Origin: Clostridia bacterium
GTDB taxonomy: Bacteria > Bacillota > Clostridia > Oscillospirales > CAG-272
DNA length: 36,498 bases
Assembly: GCA_017452545.1 (NCBI GenBank)
Contig: JAFTME010000062.1
Span: 1 to 36,498 of the forward strand
Direction: 5' to 3'
Part shown: piece by piece, positions 1-8,155 of the stretch
Numbering within the stretch: position 1 is the stretch's first letter
How the letters are laid out: every line of letters starts with the position of its first letter
Position numbers and translations under genes: made by a program
The notes under the pieces: model-generated
What the model was told of the DNA's origin: nothing
Seen by the model: the letters and a program-made list of their open reading frames with translations, nothing else
The model's database searches: none

Positions 1-63
1 AAAGAAGTTTTCCCCCTCCCCGCGCCCCTCCCCTTTTCAAGAACTTTGAAAAGGGGAATTGTC

Positions 64-92
64 TTGACATTACAGCAAAAAAATGGTATACT
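64..92 (+). promoter_or_regulatory. Sigma-A promoter of pfp operon
   Basis: A perfect -35 TTGACA (64-69) is followed after 17 bases by -10 TATACT (87-92). It lies about 36 bases before the pfp start codon and probably drives the four-gene plus-strand cluster that ends near 3185. Confidence 0.85.
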
Positions 93-127
93 GGTGGCAG
101 AAAACAGAGATCCACAAGGAGGGTCAA

Positions 128-1393
128 ATGGAACAGAAAATTTTCGGCAATGCGATCGTGGGGCAGTCGGGCGGTCCGACGGCGGCGATCAACGCAACGC
201 TTGCGGGTGTCATCCGCGGTATGCTGGCGCAAACGGTCACCGACGAGGGTGGCAGGCTGTACGGCATGAGAAACGGCATTGACGGCATGATGCGCGACAA
301 CGTCATCGATCTGAGTGCTCGCTTCACCGGTGAGGACGGCACGCCCGACGAGCAGGCACTGACGCTGCTGGAGCGCACGCCTGCGGCCGCGCTGGGCTCC
401 TGTCGCCGCAAGCTGCCCGATCCCGAGAGCGAGGAGGGCGCAGCGGTTTACGAGCAGATCCTTGCCATCTTCCGCAAATACAACATTCACACCTTTTTCT
501 ACATTGGCGGCAACGATTCAATGGACACGGTGGCAAAGCTGTCCGTTTACACCAAGAAGGTCGGTTATCCCATGGTGCTTCTGGGTGTACCCAAGACCAT
601 TGACAACGACCTGATCGTGACCGACCACACGCCCGGCTACGGCTCGGCGGCGAAATTTGTGGCAACCGTGATGCAGGAGATCCTTCTGGACTGCGCCGTT
701 TACACGGTACCTGCGGTCACCATTGTGGAGATCATGGGGCGTGATGCCGGCTGGCTGACGGCTGCTGCTGCCATCGGTCGCACGACGACGGGATATGCGC
801 CAGACTACGTATATCTTCCCGAGCGCGTCTTTTCGATGGATGCTTTTTACGCCGATCTGCGCCAGGCGCTGTCGCGCCATCCCAACGTAGTGGTTGCCGT
901 TTCCGAGGGCATTCACTTTGAGGACGGCACGCCTGTGGGTGCGATCGGTGCTGCCGGCAAGGACGCCTTCGGGCACATTCAGCTGGCGGGTGCCGGCAAG
1001 GCCTTGGAGAATGCCGTGCGCGCCGAGCTTGGCTGCAAGGTTCGCTCCATTGAGCTCAATCTGCCCCAGCGCTGTGCTGCGCACCTTCTTTCCCGCACCG
1101 ACATTGAGGAGTCCGTTCGTGTGGGCAAGGCTGCCGTGGAGGCGGCGGCTGCGGGTGTGACGGGAGAGATGATGATCATTGAGCGTCTGCCCGGCACCGA
1201 CTACCGCACCGCTGTATCGCACCGTCCCGTCGGCGAGATCGCCAACCGTGTACGCGCCGTTGACAGCAGCTTTATCAACGAGGCGGGCAACAACGTCACC
1301 GACGAGTGCTGCCGCTATCTTGCGCCTATCATTGAGGGCGAGCTGCCGCTGACGTACGAGGGCGGACTGCCGAAGTTTTTCCGCTTTGACTGA
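128..1393 (+). CDS. pfp: Pyrophosphate-type 6-phosphofructokinase (421 aa)
   Basis: Phosphofructokinase-family enzyme that phosphorylates fructose 6-phosphate to fructose 1,6-bisphosphate in cytoplasmic glycolysis. The nucleotide loop reads GGNDSMDT (residues 127-134) and the catalytic loop PKTIDND (155-161). The Asp in the first motif and the Lys after Pro in the second are the residues that distinguish pyrophosphate-using enzymes from ATP-using ones (GGDGS and PGTIDND). TDHTPGYGSA and a later MGRDAGW motif also fit the family. ATG 128 is preferred over an in-frame start at 83 because AAGGAGG lies just upstream and the family core begins there. First gene of a plus-strand cluster. Phosphoryl-donor preference is inferred from sequence only, and a reversible, gluconeogenic role is possible. 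Confidence 0.93.
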   Translation: MEQKIFGNAIVGQSGGPTAAINATLAGVIRGMLAQTVTDEGGRLYGMRNGIDGMMRDNVIDLSARFTGEDGTPDEQALTLLERTPAAALGSCRRKLPDPESEEGAAVYEQILAIFRKYNIHTFFYIGGNDSMDTVAKLSVYTKKVGYPMVLLGVPKTIDNDLIVTDHTPGYGSAAKFVATVMQEILLDCAVYTVPAVTIVEIMGRDAGWLTAAAAIGRTTTGYAPDYVYLPERVFSMDAFYADLRQALSRHPNVVVAVSEGIHFEDGTPVGAIGAAGKDAFGHIQLAGAGKALENAVRAELGCKVRSIELNLPQRCAAHLLSRTDIEESVRVGKAAVEAAAAGVTGEMMIIERLPGTDYRTAVSHRPVGEIANRVRAVDSSFINEAGNNVTDECCRYLAPIIEGELPLTYEGGLPKFFRFD

Positions 1394-1418
1394 GCTTGAT
1401 CATCAAGGAGGCTACGCC

Positions 1419-1901
1419 ATGCAGAAGGAATCCGTATTTCTCACGCATCCCGTTCGGATGGGAATGCTGCTTTCGCTGATCTCTCTGCTCGTCGCGCTTC
1501 TCGCCATTTTTATACCGACCTTTTTCCTGCGGGGAGGCGGCGACCTTGGGCTTATCCTGGGACTCATTCTGGGAGGAGCTCGCTGGATCCTATTCGTCTG
1601 CACCGATATTCAAGCCCATGCGGTTGCACTCTCGCCCAAGAGCGGCTGTCGCTATGCCGCGGCGTGGCTGTTATTCAGCGCTGTGCTGATCGGTGCGCTT
1701 GGCATCTACATTGCCAACGGCAACGTCTCCGCGCTGGAGCCGCACACCGACTGGTTTGCGGGGCTTGGCTACATCGTATATTTCTTTTATATTCTGATCG
1801 TATACGCGGCAGAAATCTTAACCGCCGTCATTACGGCGATCGTTTACGCGCTGCGTGAGCGCAACAAAATCCAACGCAAAAATCACTGTTTGGAGGAATA
1901 A
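1419..1901 (+). CDS. Small integral membrane protein, unknown function (160 aa)
   Basis: I do not recognise a family. The protein starts with a short polar segment, then shows about four hydrophobic stretches (roughly residues 14-36, a Gly/Leu-rich segment near 42-60, 78-98 and 116-145) and a basic tail ending in KIQRKNHCLEE. It is therefore likely a multi-pass membrane protein. ATG 1419 is chosen over an upstream in-frame start because AAGGAGG precedes it with good spacing. It begins 25 bases after pfp and ends 4 bases before the SDR gene start, so all three are probably co-transcribed. The context gives no specific function. Confidence 0.75.
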   Translation: MQKESVFLTHPVRMGMLLSLISLLVALLAIFIPTFFLRGGGDLGLILGLILGGARWILFVCTDIQAHAVALSPKSGCRYAAAWLLFSAVLIGALGIYIANGNVSALEPHTDWFAGLGYIVYFFYILIVYAAEILTAVITAIVYALRERNKIQRKNHCLEE

Positions 1902-1905
1902 GTAC

Positions 1906-2667
1906 ATGAAAATCGCAGTAATCACCGGTGCGTCCTCGGGTATGGGACGCGAATTCGTTATCCAGCTTGATGCACAGCAGCAGTTTGACGAGCTGTGGCT
2001 GATCGCCCGCCGCCGCGACCGTCTGGAGGCGCTGCAATCCGACGTCCGCGCCAAGGTACGCGCCATTCCGCTGGATCTTTGCCGCGAGGAGAGCATTGCG
2101 GAATATGCTGCGCTGCTGGAGGCGGAAAAGCCCGAGATCGCCGTTCTGGTCAACGCCAGCGGCTTTGGCAAGTTCCAGAAGACGGAGGAGATCCCGCTGG
2201 AGGATCAGTATCGCATGATCGATCTGAACACCAAGGCGCTGGTCGGCATTACCGTCACCTCCCTGCCTTATCTCAAGCAGGGCAGCCAGGTTTATCAGCT
2301 CGGCTCCATGTCCTCCTTCCAGCCCGTTCCCTACATCAACACCTACGGCGCGACCAAGGCATTCGTTCTGTCCTTTACGCGCGCGCTGAACGTCGAGTGG
2401 AAGTCCCGCGGAATTCACATGATGGCGGTCTGCCCGCACTGGGTCAAGACGGAATTCTTTGATCACGCGGTCACGGACGAGTCGGTCATTACCTATTACA
2501 ACAAGCTGTACACCGCCGAGGAGGTCGTCAAGCGTGCGCTGCGCGACATGAAAAAGGGCAAGGACGTGTCCATCTGCGGCTTCTCCGCCCGTGCCCAGGT
2601 GTTCGGTGTCAAGCTGCTGCCGCACAAGCTGATCATGAAAATCTGGTGCCGTCAGCAGGGGAAATAA
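1906..2667 (+). CDS. SDR-family NAD(P)-dependent oxidoreductase (253 aa)
   Basis: Classical short-chain dehydrogenase/reductase. The Rossmann cofactor motif TGASSGMG is at residues 7-14, an NASG variant of the NNAG motif lies near residue 83, and the catalytic YxxxK is Y147-K151 (YGATK) with a Ser-rich stretch (GSMSS) about 13 residues before it. The length is normal for the family. ATG 1906 follows a GGAGGAA ribosome-binding site; a longer in-frame reading from 1855 runs inside the preceding gene and is rejected. The C-terminal part (FFDHAVTDESV and a basic end) resembles acyl-lipid or DltE-like SDRs, but the substrate cannot be read from the sequence. Co-transcribed with pfp and the membrane protein. 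Confidence 0.88.
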   Translation: MKIAVITGASSGMGREFVIQLDAQQQFDELWLIARRRDRLEALQSDVRAKVRAIPLDLCREESIAEYAALLEAEKPEIAVLVNASGFGKFQKTEEIPLEDQYRMIDLNTKALVGITVTSLPYLKQGSQVYQLGSMSSFQPVPYINTYGATKAFVLSFTRALNVEWKSRGIHMMAVCPHWVKTEFFDHAVTDESVITYYNKLYTAEEVVKRALRDMKKGKDVSICGFSARAQVFGVKLLPHKLIMKIWCRQQGK

Positions 2668-2690
2668 ATCAATCAAAGGGAAAAACGGTT

Positions 2691-3185
2691 ATGACAGGAA
2701 AGCTTCGGAACATGACCTCGATCTATCTTCTTCGTAAGGATCGGATCTTGCTGCTACACCGCCAGGGTGGTGCTGTTGCTGACGGGCTATGGGTCGGCTC
2801 TGCCGGTGGACACTTTGAGGACTACGAGCTGAACGACGCTGCCGCCTGTGTTCTCCGTGAGATGCAGGAGGAGCTCGGCTTACGCTCGGAGCATATTGAA
2901 AATCTTACGCTGCGCTACATCACGCTGCGAAGCACACGGGGAGAGATCCGTCAGAACTATTATTTCTTCGCGACGCTGGTCGATTGGGTCGATCCCGATG
3001 CGCTGGTCTCGAACGAGGGCGAATGCCGCTGGCTTTCGCTTGACGAGGTAACTGCGCTGAATATGCCCTTTACGGCAAAATACGTGATGGAGCACTATGT
3101 GCGCGAGGGGCGCTTTACGGATACGCTTTACGCAGGTGCCGCAGGCGCCGACGGGGTCAGCTTCTCTCCGCTGCCCGAAAATTGA
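2691..3185 (+). CDS. NUDIX hydrolase (164 aa)
   Basis: NUDIX-fold pyrophosphohydrolase. The Nudix box is visible as GGHFEDYELND followed by the catalytic helix REMQEELGL. Spacing from the first Glu to RE is two residues longer than the textbook motif, as in a clostridial subgroup often annotated as 8-oxo-dGTP diphosphatase. Downstream sequence (RYITLRSTRGEIRQNYYFF) agrees with that subgroup. A role in sanitising oxidised nucleotides is inferred; other nucleoside-diphosphate substrates are possible. ATG 2691 lies 23 bases after the SDR stop with a modest AAAGGG ribosome-binding site. It is the last gene of the cluster and is followed by a strong hairpin. Confidence 0.85.
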   Translation: MTGKLRNMTSIYLLRKDRILLLHRQGGAVADGLWVGSAGGHFEDYELNDAAACVLREMQEELGLRSEHIENLTLRYITLRSTRGEIRQNYYFFATLVDWVDPDALVSNEGECRWLSLDEVTALNMPFTAKYVMEHYVREGRFTDTLYAGAAGADGVSFSPLPEN

Positions 3186-3198
3186 ATGGTATAGTCGA

Positions 3199-3240
3199 AG
3201 AGAGCACTATGACAAATGTCATAGTGCTCTCTTATTGTTT
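3199..3240 (+). terminator. Intrinsic terminator of the pfp cluster
   Basis: A perfect 15-bp stem (3199-3213 with 3218-3232) has a four-base AAAT loop and is followed by T-rich TATTGTTT on the plus strand. It begins 14 bases after the NUDIX stop and separates that operon from the convergent gene ending at 3245. Confidence 0.85.
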
Positions 3241-3244
3241 CTTC

Positions 3245-4453
3245 TTATTTGGGGGTGTAGGCCGAGCAATTCGCTGCATTCTGCCGCACCTGATACGAAC
3301 ATTTGGAATAGTTGGCGCATCTTGCACAACGGGCAGAAGCGGCTCGTTGTGCATCACGTGCCTGCTGCTTTGCCATCTCGGTTTGCTTTGCGGCCTCACG
3401 TGCCTGTCTTTCCGCCGCACGCGCTTGATCGGCAGCAGCACGCTCCATCGCCGCATTGTGTGCACGCATCGCACGAGCTTCCTCCTCGGCAGCACGTTCC
3501 ATTGCCGCATTATGCATACGGGCATCATGTGCCTGCTGCTCCATCAGCCTTTGCTGTTGCATTGCCTCTTCCTGTCGTGCAGCCTCCTCGGCATCCTTAC
3601 GTTCCTCGTCTGCGGCTAAATTGATTGCTTCCTTGAGCGTATCTGCACGCCCCGTTCGGAGCATATTCAGAATTCTCCATGCGCTGGGAATCAAAGAGCT
3701 GTGTATTAGTGTAACCTGCTCCAGTTGAGTAAGGACGCCTTGAATTTCCTCATGAATATCATTGAGCTTTTTGAGGTATTTATCCTTGATTGCCTCCAAT
3801 CCCGCTTCATAGCGTGCAAACTCTTCGCGATATTTCTTGGAGCATACATCAACCAGTGACAAAAAGGCGGTGTCATATGTTTGGCATTCCGCAAGGAAGC
3901 GTTGGCTTTCCTGCTCGGTTGCCGCACGATTAAATGCTGCCTCCCACTCTGCCTGTTGCTTTTCCCATTCCGCCTGCTTTGCCTGCCACTCTACAACAGC
4001 CGTTACTTTGTGTGAGCCGACAGCAAACCAATATCCTGCCGCGCCCAAAATGACAATCGTCAGAAGTCCACTCAACAATCCGACCAAAATACTATCACTG
4101 TTAAGAGCAGCCAGCACACACCAAATGATAAACGAACCAAGTGCAACAAGTCCGGAAGCACTCGCCATGAAAAAATTTTTAGCGGTAATGTCCTTTGGCT
4201 TTTCGGGGGCGCAGGGAGGAGCCGCAAGGCAAGGTGCTGCGATGCTCGGCTTTTTGGCATTGAATTTCTCATCCTGAGCCTCACGATATTCGTGCAGCGT
4301 AAGGACAACATCATTACCCAGTGCCTCGTCCTCTTTCTCTTTTTCGCCGGAAATGCCGTTCATTTGTCTATCAAGATGTTGATAGCGTTCATATAGTCCA
4401 TCAATTCGTTCAAGCTCTGCGATAATCTCCGTCATTTTCATTTCGTTGCTCAT
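3245..4453 (-). CDS. Coiled-coil membrane protein with C-terminal Cys cluster, unknown (402 aa)
   Basis: No family is recognised with certainty. An N-terminal helical polar region precedes two adjacent membrane segments (about residues 97-117 and 122-143). A long charged alpha-helical part follows, with Gln/Glu/Trp-rich stretches, then an Ala/Arg/Glu-rich coiled coil in which HNAAMERAA occurs twice. The protein ends with four cysteines spaced C-x2-C-x5-C-x10-C, a possible zinc knuckle. The segment LRTGRADTLKEAINL recalls a motif I associate with other Firmicutes coiled-coil proteins; this is a weak memory. The start codon overlaps the upstream stop as ATGA, and GGAAGGGAG precedes it, so it is translationally coupled to the 202-aa gene. 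The surrounding DNA is AT-richer than the rest of the window. Confidence 0.78.
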   Translation of the reverse strand: MSNEMKMTEIIAELERIDGLYERYQHLDRQMNGISGEKEKEDEALGNDVVLTLHEYREAQDEKFNAKKPSIAAPCLAAPPCAPEKPKDITAKNFFMASASGLVALGSFIIWCVLAALNSDSILVGLLSGLLTIVILGAAGYWFAVGSHKVTAVVEWQAKQAEWEKQQAEWEAAFNRAATEQESQRFLAECQTYDTAFLSLVDVCSKKYREEFARYEAGLEAIKDKYLKKLNDIHEEIQGVLTQLEQVTLIHSSLIPSAWRILNMLRTGRADTLKEAINLAADEERKDAEEAARQEEAMQQQRLMEQQAHDARMHNAAMERAAEEEARAMRAHNAAMERAAADQARAAERQAREAAKQTEMAKQQARDAQRAASARCARCANYSKCSYQVRQNAANCSAYTPK

Positions 4454-5058
4454 GCGTTCTTGCTCCCTTCCTCGTTTTCCGTGTTCGCGGATTCTACGAT
4501 TTCGTACATATAGGGCGGCATATACTGTCCTTTGAAGCCGGTGCAGAACGCGCTGATGATAGCTCGCTCCACACGGTACAGGTCACTCACCTTGCCGTCA
4601 GCCTCGCAATAGGTCAATCTTGCATATGGTTTATATTCTTCTTTCAGATACCGATTTGCTTCCTTTTCTCCGTGCAGAGCGGCAAGCAATGTCAAGCCGT
4701 ACGCGGTATGGTCCGTTGCTGTGAGCTTATGGGTTTTGACATAACCGACCAACGGATTTTTATCGGGATCCAAAATATCCGGAAAACTGCCATAGGCAAG
4801 CGAGGAACCCTCCACAGCATACGCTATGACATAGGCAATTTTATGGAGAACCTCACGGTTTTTTGCATCGGAGGAAATGGCAGTAAGATATTCAAAAAAG
4901 AACATCGTTTTTTGTGCAGGCGTGGTCGCTTTTTGATATGCGTCCTTTCCTGCTGCAGACATATACCATGTCGCACCGTTTATTTTCGTCGCATTGGCAA
5001 TGGCACTGCTGCTTTTCAGCAATGCAACCAGCTTCATGGGTGAGTAGAAGAACCCCAT
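4450..5058 (-). CDS. Protein of unknown function (202 aa), XRE-linked
   Basis: I do not recognise this protein. It has no signal peptide or clear membrane segment. It opens with a short hydrophobic stretch and is mixed helical afterwards, with aromatic residues near the middle and an acidic tail (ESANTENEEGSKNA). ATG 5058 is chosen because GAAAGAAGGA lies just upstream; an in-frame reading from 5130 would begin inside the promoter. It is the first gene of a two-gene operon with the coiled-coil membrane protein and lies downstream of a consensus promoter that overlaps candidate operator half-sites facing the divergent XRE gene. A role with its membrane partner is inferred only from coupling. 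Confidence 0.75.
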   Translation of the reverse strand: MGFFYSPMKLVALLKSSSAIANATKINGATWYMSAAGKDAYQKATTPAQKTMFFFEYLTAISSDAKNREVLHKIAYVIAYAVEGSSLAYGSFPDILDPDKNPLVGYVKTHKLTATDHTAYGLTLLAALHGEKEANRYLKEEYKPYARLTYCEADGKVSDLYRVERAIISAFCTGFKGQYMPPYMYEIVESANTENEEGSKNA

Positions 5059-5108
5059 AATTTTTCCTTCTTTCAATTTATTTTTGTTTCGATCACATAA
5101 ATTCTGAT

Positions 5109-5167
5109 CTTTAACACAATTATAAACCAAAAATATGTTAAAGTCAAGATAAATTCCTAACTTTAAC
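5109..5167. promoter_or_regulatory. Candidate XRE operator half-sites
   Basis: Three copies of a CTTTAAC/GTTAAAG element lie in the divergent intergenic region: CTTTAAC at 5109-5115, GTTAAAG at 5137-5143 (extended GTTAAAGT to 5144) and CTTTAAC at 5161-5167 (extended ACTTTAAC from 5160). The last two form an 8-bp inverted repeat with a 15-base gap. They overlap the minus-strand promoter and the region just before the XRE start, which suits binding by the adjacent regulator. Binding is inferred. Confidence 0.55.
5119..5147 (-). promoter_or_regulatory. Sigma-A promoter of the two-gene island operon
   Basis: On the minus strand, -35 TTGACT (5147-5142), a 17-base spacer and -10 TATAAT (5124-5119) form a near-consensus promoter whose predicted start point is close to 5112. 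A GTTAAAGT repeat covers the -35 and the adjoining spacer, so a repressor bound there would block polymerase. Confidence 0.85.
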
Positions 5168-5185
5168 GAATTTTGGAGGAAAATT

Positions 5186-5428
5186 TTGAAAATTTACGAC
5201 TATAACGGGAAGAAAAACATCTGCGGTGATCGGGTACACGAGGCACGGTGTCGGCATCGGCTGACGCAGAGTGATCTCGCGGCGCAGCTGCAGGTGGCGG
5301 GCATCATCATTGAACGTGACAGCATATCCCGCATTGAAATCGGCACTCGGTTTGTCGCAGACTACGAGCTGCGCGAGCTTGCCAAAATTTTAAAGGTCAC
5401 GGTTGCATGGCTTCTGGGTATGGAATAA
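5186..5428 (+). CDS. XRE-family HTH transcriptional regulator (80 aa)
   Basis: Small lambda-repressor-like DNA-binding protein. The helix-turn-helix domain fills most of the protein (about residues 13-72): EARCRHRLTQSDLAAQLQ, then an IIIERDSISRIEIG recognition-helix region and the YELRELAKILKVTVAWLLG ending typical of the family. The start is TTG at 5186, supported by GGAGGA five bases upstream; no ATG fits. It is divergent from the two-gene island and faces its promoter, and its own start region lies next to candidate operator repeats. It most likely represses the island and perhaps itself (inference). No sensor domain is present. Confidence 0.85.
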   Translation: MKIYDYNGKKNICGDRVHEARCRHRLTQSDLAAQLQVAGIIIERDSISRIEIGTRFVADYELRELAKILKVTVAWLLGME

Positions 5429-5430
5429 AG

Positions 5431-5475
5431 CAAAAGAACGACGGCTTACCAAAAAGCAGTCGTTCTTTTGTTTTT
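5431..5475 (+). terminator. Intrinsic terminator after XRE gene, possibly bidirectional
   Basis: A 12-bp perfect stem (5431-5442 with 5459-5470) is followed by TTTTTATT on the plus strand. It lies between the convergent XRE gene and murA ends, and the A-rich flank on the other side may let it also act on murA transcripts. Confidence 0.8.
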
Positions 5476-6733
5476 ATTCCTCCACCCACTCGATATCGGC
5501 GCCGAGGGCTTTGAGCTTACCGACGATATCGACGTAGCCGCGGCGGATATGCTCGACGCCGTCGATGCGGGTCTCCCCTTCGGCGGCGAGGGCGGCGATG
5601 ACCAGGGCGGCGCCTGCGCGTAGGTCGGTGGCGGAGACGGAGGCACCGCGCAGCTTCATGACGTTGACGAAAAAGGCGCAATTATTTTCCACAGTGATGG
5701 CGGCGCCCATCTTTTTGAGCTCCTGTGCATAGGCGAAGCGGTTGGGGAAGATATGCTCGGTGATGGTACTGGCGCCCTGGGCGATGGCAAACAGGACGGC
5801 AAACTGGGGGTGCATATCGGTCGGGAAGCCGGGATATGCCTGCGTTTCGATACGGGCGCTGCGAAATCTGCCGTTACTGATGACGGTGATGCTTTCGTCC
5901 TCCTCGACGACGGTAACGCCCATTTCCCGCAGCTTGGCGGTCACGGTTTCCATATGCTTGGGGATCACGTTATGCAATGTGACCTGTCCGCCGACGGCGG
6001 CTGTTGCCGCCATATACGTTCCTGCCTCGATCATATCGGGGATAACGGCATAACGGCAGCCGTGCAATGCGGGAACGCCGCGCACCTTGATGGTGGAGGT
6101 TCCGGCGCCGGTGATCTGGGCGCCGCAGGTATTGAGAAAGCCGGCGAGATCGACGATGTGCGGCTCGCGGGCGGCGTTATCGATGACGGTCAGTCCCTTT
6201 GCCGTGCAGGCGGCGAGCAGCATATTACAGGTAGCGCCGACCGACACCTTATCAAAGACGATCTTATTGCCGGACAGACCGACGGGGGCAGAGGCAGAAA
6301 CGAAGATGCCGTCGTCGGTGACCTCCGCGCCCAGCTTACGGAAGCCGGAAATATGAAGGTCGATAGGACGGGGGCCGATATGGCAGCCACCGGGAACGCC
6401 GACGCGGGCGCAGCCGTAGCGGGCAAGCTCGGCGCCGAGCAGATAGGTAGAGCCGCGCAGCGTGGAAACCAGCGTATTGGGGGCAGTGCCCTGCTTGACG
6501 GCGCGCGTATCGATCTCAACGGTGGTTTCATCCAGATAGCGGACGATCGCGCCCATCTCCTGCAGGATCTTGAGCGTTGCCTCGATGTCTCCGATGGGAG
6601 GAACGTGCTCAATGACGCAGACGTCGTTGGCAATGATGGTGCCGTACAGGATGGGAAGCACGGCGTTTTTCATGCCGCTGATATCCACGTGTCCCGACAG
6701 GGGGCGGGAGCCCTTGATCAACAATTTATTCAT
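5474..6733 (-). CDS. murA: UDP-N-acetylglucosamine 1-carboxyvinyltransferase (419 aa)
   Basis: Catalyses the first committed step of peptidoglycan synthesis, transferring enolpyruvate from PEP to UDP-GlcNAc in the cytoplasm. The EPSP-synthase fold is complete at normal length. The substrate-binding SGMKN motif places Lys22-Asn23 at their usual positions. The catalytic, fosfomycin-reactive cysteine is C117 in PGGCHIGPRPIDLH, so the enzyme should be fosfomycin-sensitive by family logic (inference). The start ATG has GAGAGG upstream. It lies about 120 bases downstream of hom but is separated from it by a hairpin with a U-tract, so it probably has its own promoter, which I could not place. Confidence 0.96.
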   Translation of the reverse strand: MNKLLIKGSRPLSGHVDISGMKNAVLPILYGTIIANDVCVIEHVPPIGDIEATLKILQEMGAIVRYLDETTVEIDTRAVKQGTAPNTLVSTLRGSTYLLGAELARYGCARVGVPGGCHIGPRPIDLHISGFRKLGAEVTDDGIFVSASAPVGLSGNKIVFDKVSVGATCNMLLAACTAKGLTVIDNAAREPHIVDLAGFLNTCGAQITGAGTSTIKVRGVPALHGCRYAVIPDMIEAGTYMAATAAVGGQVTLHNVIPKHMETVTAKLREMGVTVVEEDESITVISNGRFRSARIETQAYPGFPTDMHPQFAVLFAIAQGASTITEHIFPNRFAYAQELKKMGAAITVENNCAFFVNVMKLRGASVSATDLRAGAALVIAALAAEGETRIDGVEHIRRGYVDIVGKLKALGADIEWVEE

Positions 6734-6772
6734 AGCAAACCTCTCGGAATGGGAATTCGGGTGGTATCATTC

Positions 6773-6815
6773 AAAAAAGCAGGAACAGCGAACGCGCGAG
6801 AACACTGCTCCTGCT
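6773..6815 (-). terminator. Intrinsic terminator of hom
   Basis: Read on the minus strand, an 11-bp stem with one mismatch (6815-6805 with 6788-6778) is followed directly by a run of T (6778-6773). It lies about 40 bases after the hom stop codon and before murA. Confidence 0.75.
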
Positions 6816-6853
6816 TTCATTTTATGCGACAGATTTTGACCTTGTCACATACA

Positions 6854-8071
6854 TCAGATGATGCGGTAGACGGAGGCGTTCTTTCCTGCCGTAGCAAGGG
6901 TCTCGTCCAGCGCTGCGCGAGTGATCTTGCCCGTGGTAATCACGCAACGTCCGATCTCCTCATTGCCGATCATGGCAACGGCAGACAGTGCGTCGGCAAG
7001 CTTGGCATTATCAAGCGCCGGGGGGAGAATGACCAGGAAGCGTGCCTTTTCCTCGGTAGCGGAATCGGTCAGGCACGCACTGTCGCCATCGGACCAATGC
7101 TGTGCGGTGGCAACGTCGTAGGGGTGGGTTGCGATGTCGGTCAAGTCGGAGACTACGGCGCCTGCGGTGGGCAGCTTACCTGCGCCACGGCCGTAGAACA
7201 TGGTCTGTCCCAGCATATCGGTATCGGTGAGAATGCCGTTGAACACGTCGTTGACGTGCGAGAGCGGGTTCTCGTGGGGAACTGCGCAGGGGGCAACCCA
7301 CAGCTGCAGCTTTTGGTTTTCGGTTTTTTCCGCGTGGCCGATCAGCTTGATGGCGCAGCCTGCGAGAGCCGCCATTCTGACGTCCTCGACCTTGACGTTA
7401 CGGATACCCTCGATGGAAATCGTATCGGGGTTATGGCGCACGGAAAAGGACATGGCGGCAAGAATGACGATCTTACGGGCAGCATCGTGGCCGTCGACGT
7501 CTGCAGAGGGATCGCGCTCGGCGTAGCCCTTCTGCTGAGCCTCGGCAAGTGCGGCGTCAAAGGAAATGCCGTCCTCGACCATGCGGGTCAGAATATAGTT
7601 GGTGGTACCGTTGAGGATACCGTTGACAGAATGGACGCGATTGGTGGCGAGGTCATGGGCAAGCGCGCGCAGGATCGGAATACCGCCGCCGACGCTGGCC
7701 TCAAACAGGTAGTGCACGCTGTGCTCGGCTGCAAGGGCAAGCAGCTCGGTGCCGAATTTTGCGACGACCTCCTTATTGGAGGTAACGACGCTTTTGCCTG
7801 CGCACAGTGCGGCCTTGGTAAAATCATACGCGGGATGCGAGCCGCCCATCATTTCCACAACGACCTGAACCTCGGGGTCGCTGAGAATGATATCATAATC
7901 ATGCACGATACGATCGGCGAAGGGGCTATCGGGGAAATCGCGCAGGTCGAGAATATATTTGATTTCGATGCCGTCGCCCGTTGCGCGGCGAATGCGGTCC
8001 TGGTTTTCGGTAATGACCTCTGCGGTGCCGCTGCCGACGACGCCGAAGCCGAGAAGTGCAATGGTAAGCAT
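6854..8071 (-). CDS. hom: Homoserine dehydrogenase (405 aa)
   Basis: NAD(P)-dependent enzyme converting aspartate semialdehyde to homoserine, the branch point to threonine and methionine. The N-terminal Rossmann motif GFGVVGSG spans residues 8-15. The catalytic domain shows SNKEVVAKFG, EASVGGGIPI and the NGILNGTTNYIL substrate-binding signature, with AERDPSADVDGHDAARK further on. The C-terminal region is short and ACT-like, so the protein is slightly smaller than the 420-430 residues of many homologues. ATG 8071 has GGAGGA upstream. A near-consensus promoter lies 48-76 bases before the start, leaving a leader too short for a T-box or riboswitch. Its hairpin terminator suggests a single-gene transcript. 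Confidence 0.95.
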   Translation of the reverse strand: MLTIALLGFGVVGSGTAEVITENQDRIRRATGDGIEIKYILDLRDFPDSPFADRIVHDYDIILSDPEVQVVVEMMGGSHPAYDFTKAALCAGKSVVTSNKEVVAKFGTELLALAAEHSVHYLFEASVGGGIPILRALAHDLATNRVHSVNGILNGTTNYILTRMVEDGISFDAALAEAQQKGYAERDPSADVDGHDAARKIVILAAMSFSVRHNPDTISIEGIRNVKVEDVRMAALAGCAIKLIGHAEKTENQKLQLWVAPCAVPHENPLSHVNDVFNGILTDTDMLGQTMFYGRGAGKLPTAGAVVSDLTDIATHPYDVATAQHWSDGDSACLTDSATEEKARFLVILPPALDNAKLADALSAVAMIGNEEIGRCVITTGKITRAALDETLATAGKNASVYRII

Positions 8072-8118
8072 GATGGATGTGTTCCTCCATAATTTGGTAT
8101 TAGCAATACTTTTTTGTT

Positions 8119-8147
8119 ATTATATCATACTTTGAGAAAATTTGCAA
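8119..8147 (-). promoter_or_regulatory. Sigma-A promoter of hom
   Basis: On the minus strand, -35 TTGCAA (8147-8142), a 17-base spacer and a perfect -10 TATAAT (8124-8119). The predicted start near 8112 gives a leader of about 40 bases. Confidence 0.85.
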
Positions 8148-8155
8148 ACATTTTC

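Noticed and set aside
30..56. An 11-bp hairpin (CCCCTTTTCAA with TTGAAAAGGGG) before pfp
   Set aside because: It overlaps nothing functional that I can name, has no U-tract on either strand and may be the end of a feature outside the window.
5753..8092. A 779-residue open frame on the plus strand
   Set aside because: Antisense to murA and hom, which are unmistakable.
8072..8118. T-box or riboswitch before hom
   Set aside because: The promoter leaves a leader of only about 40 bases with no recognisable element.
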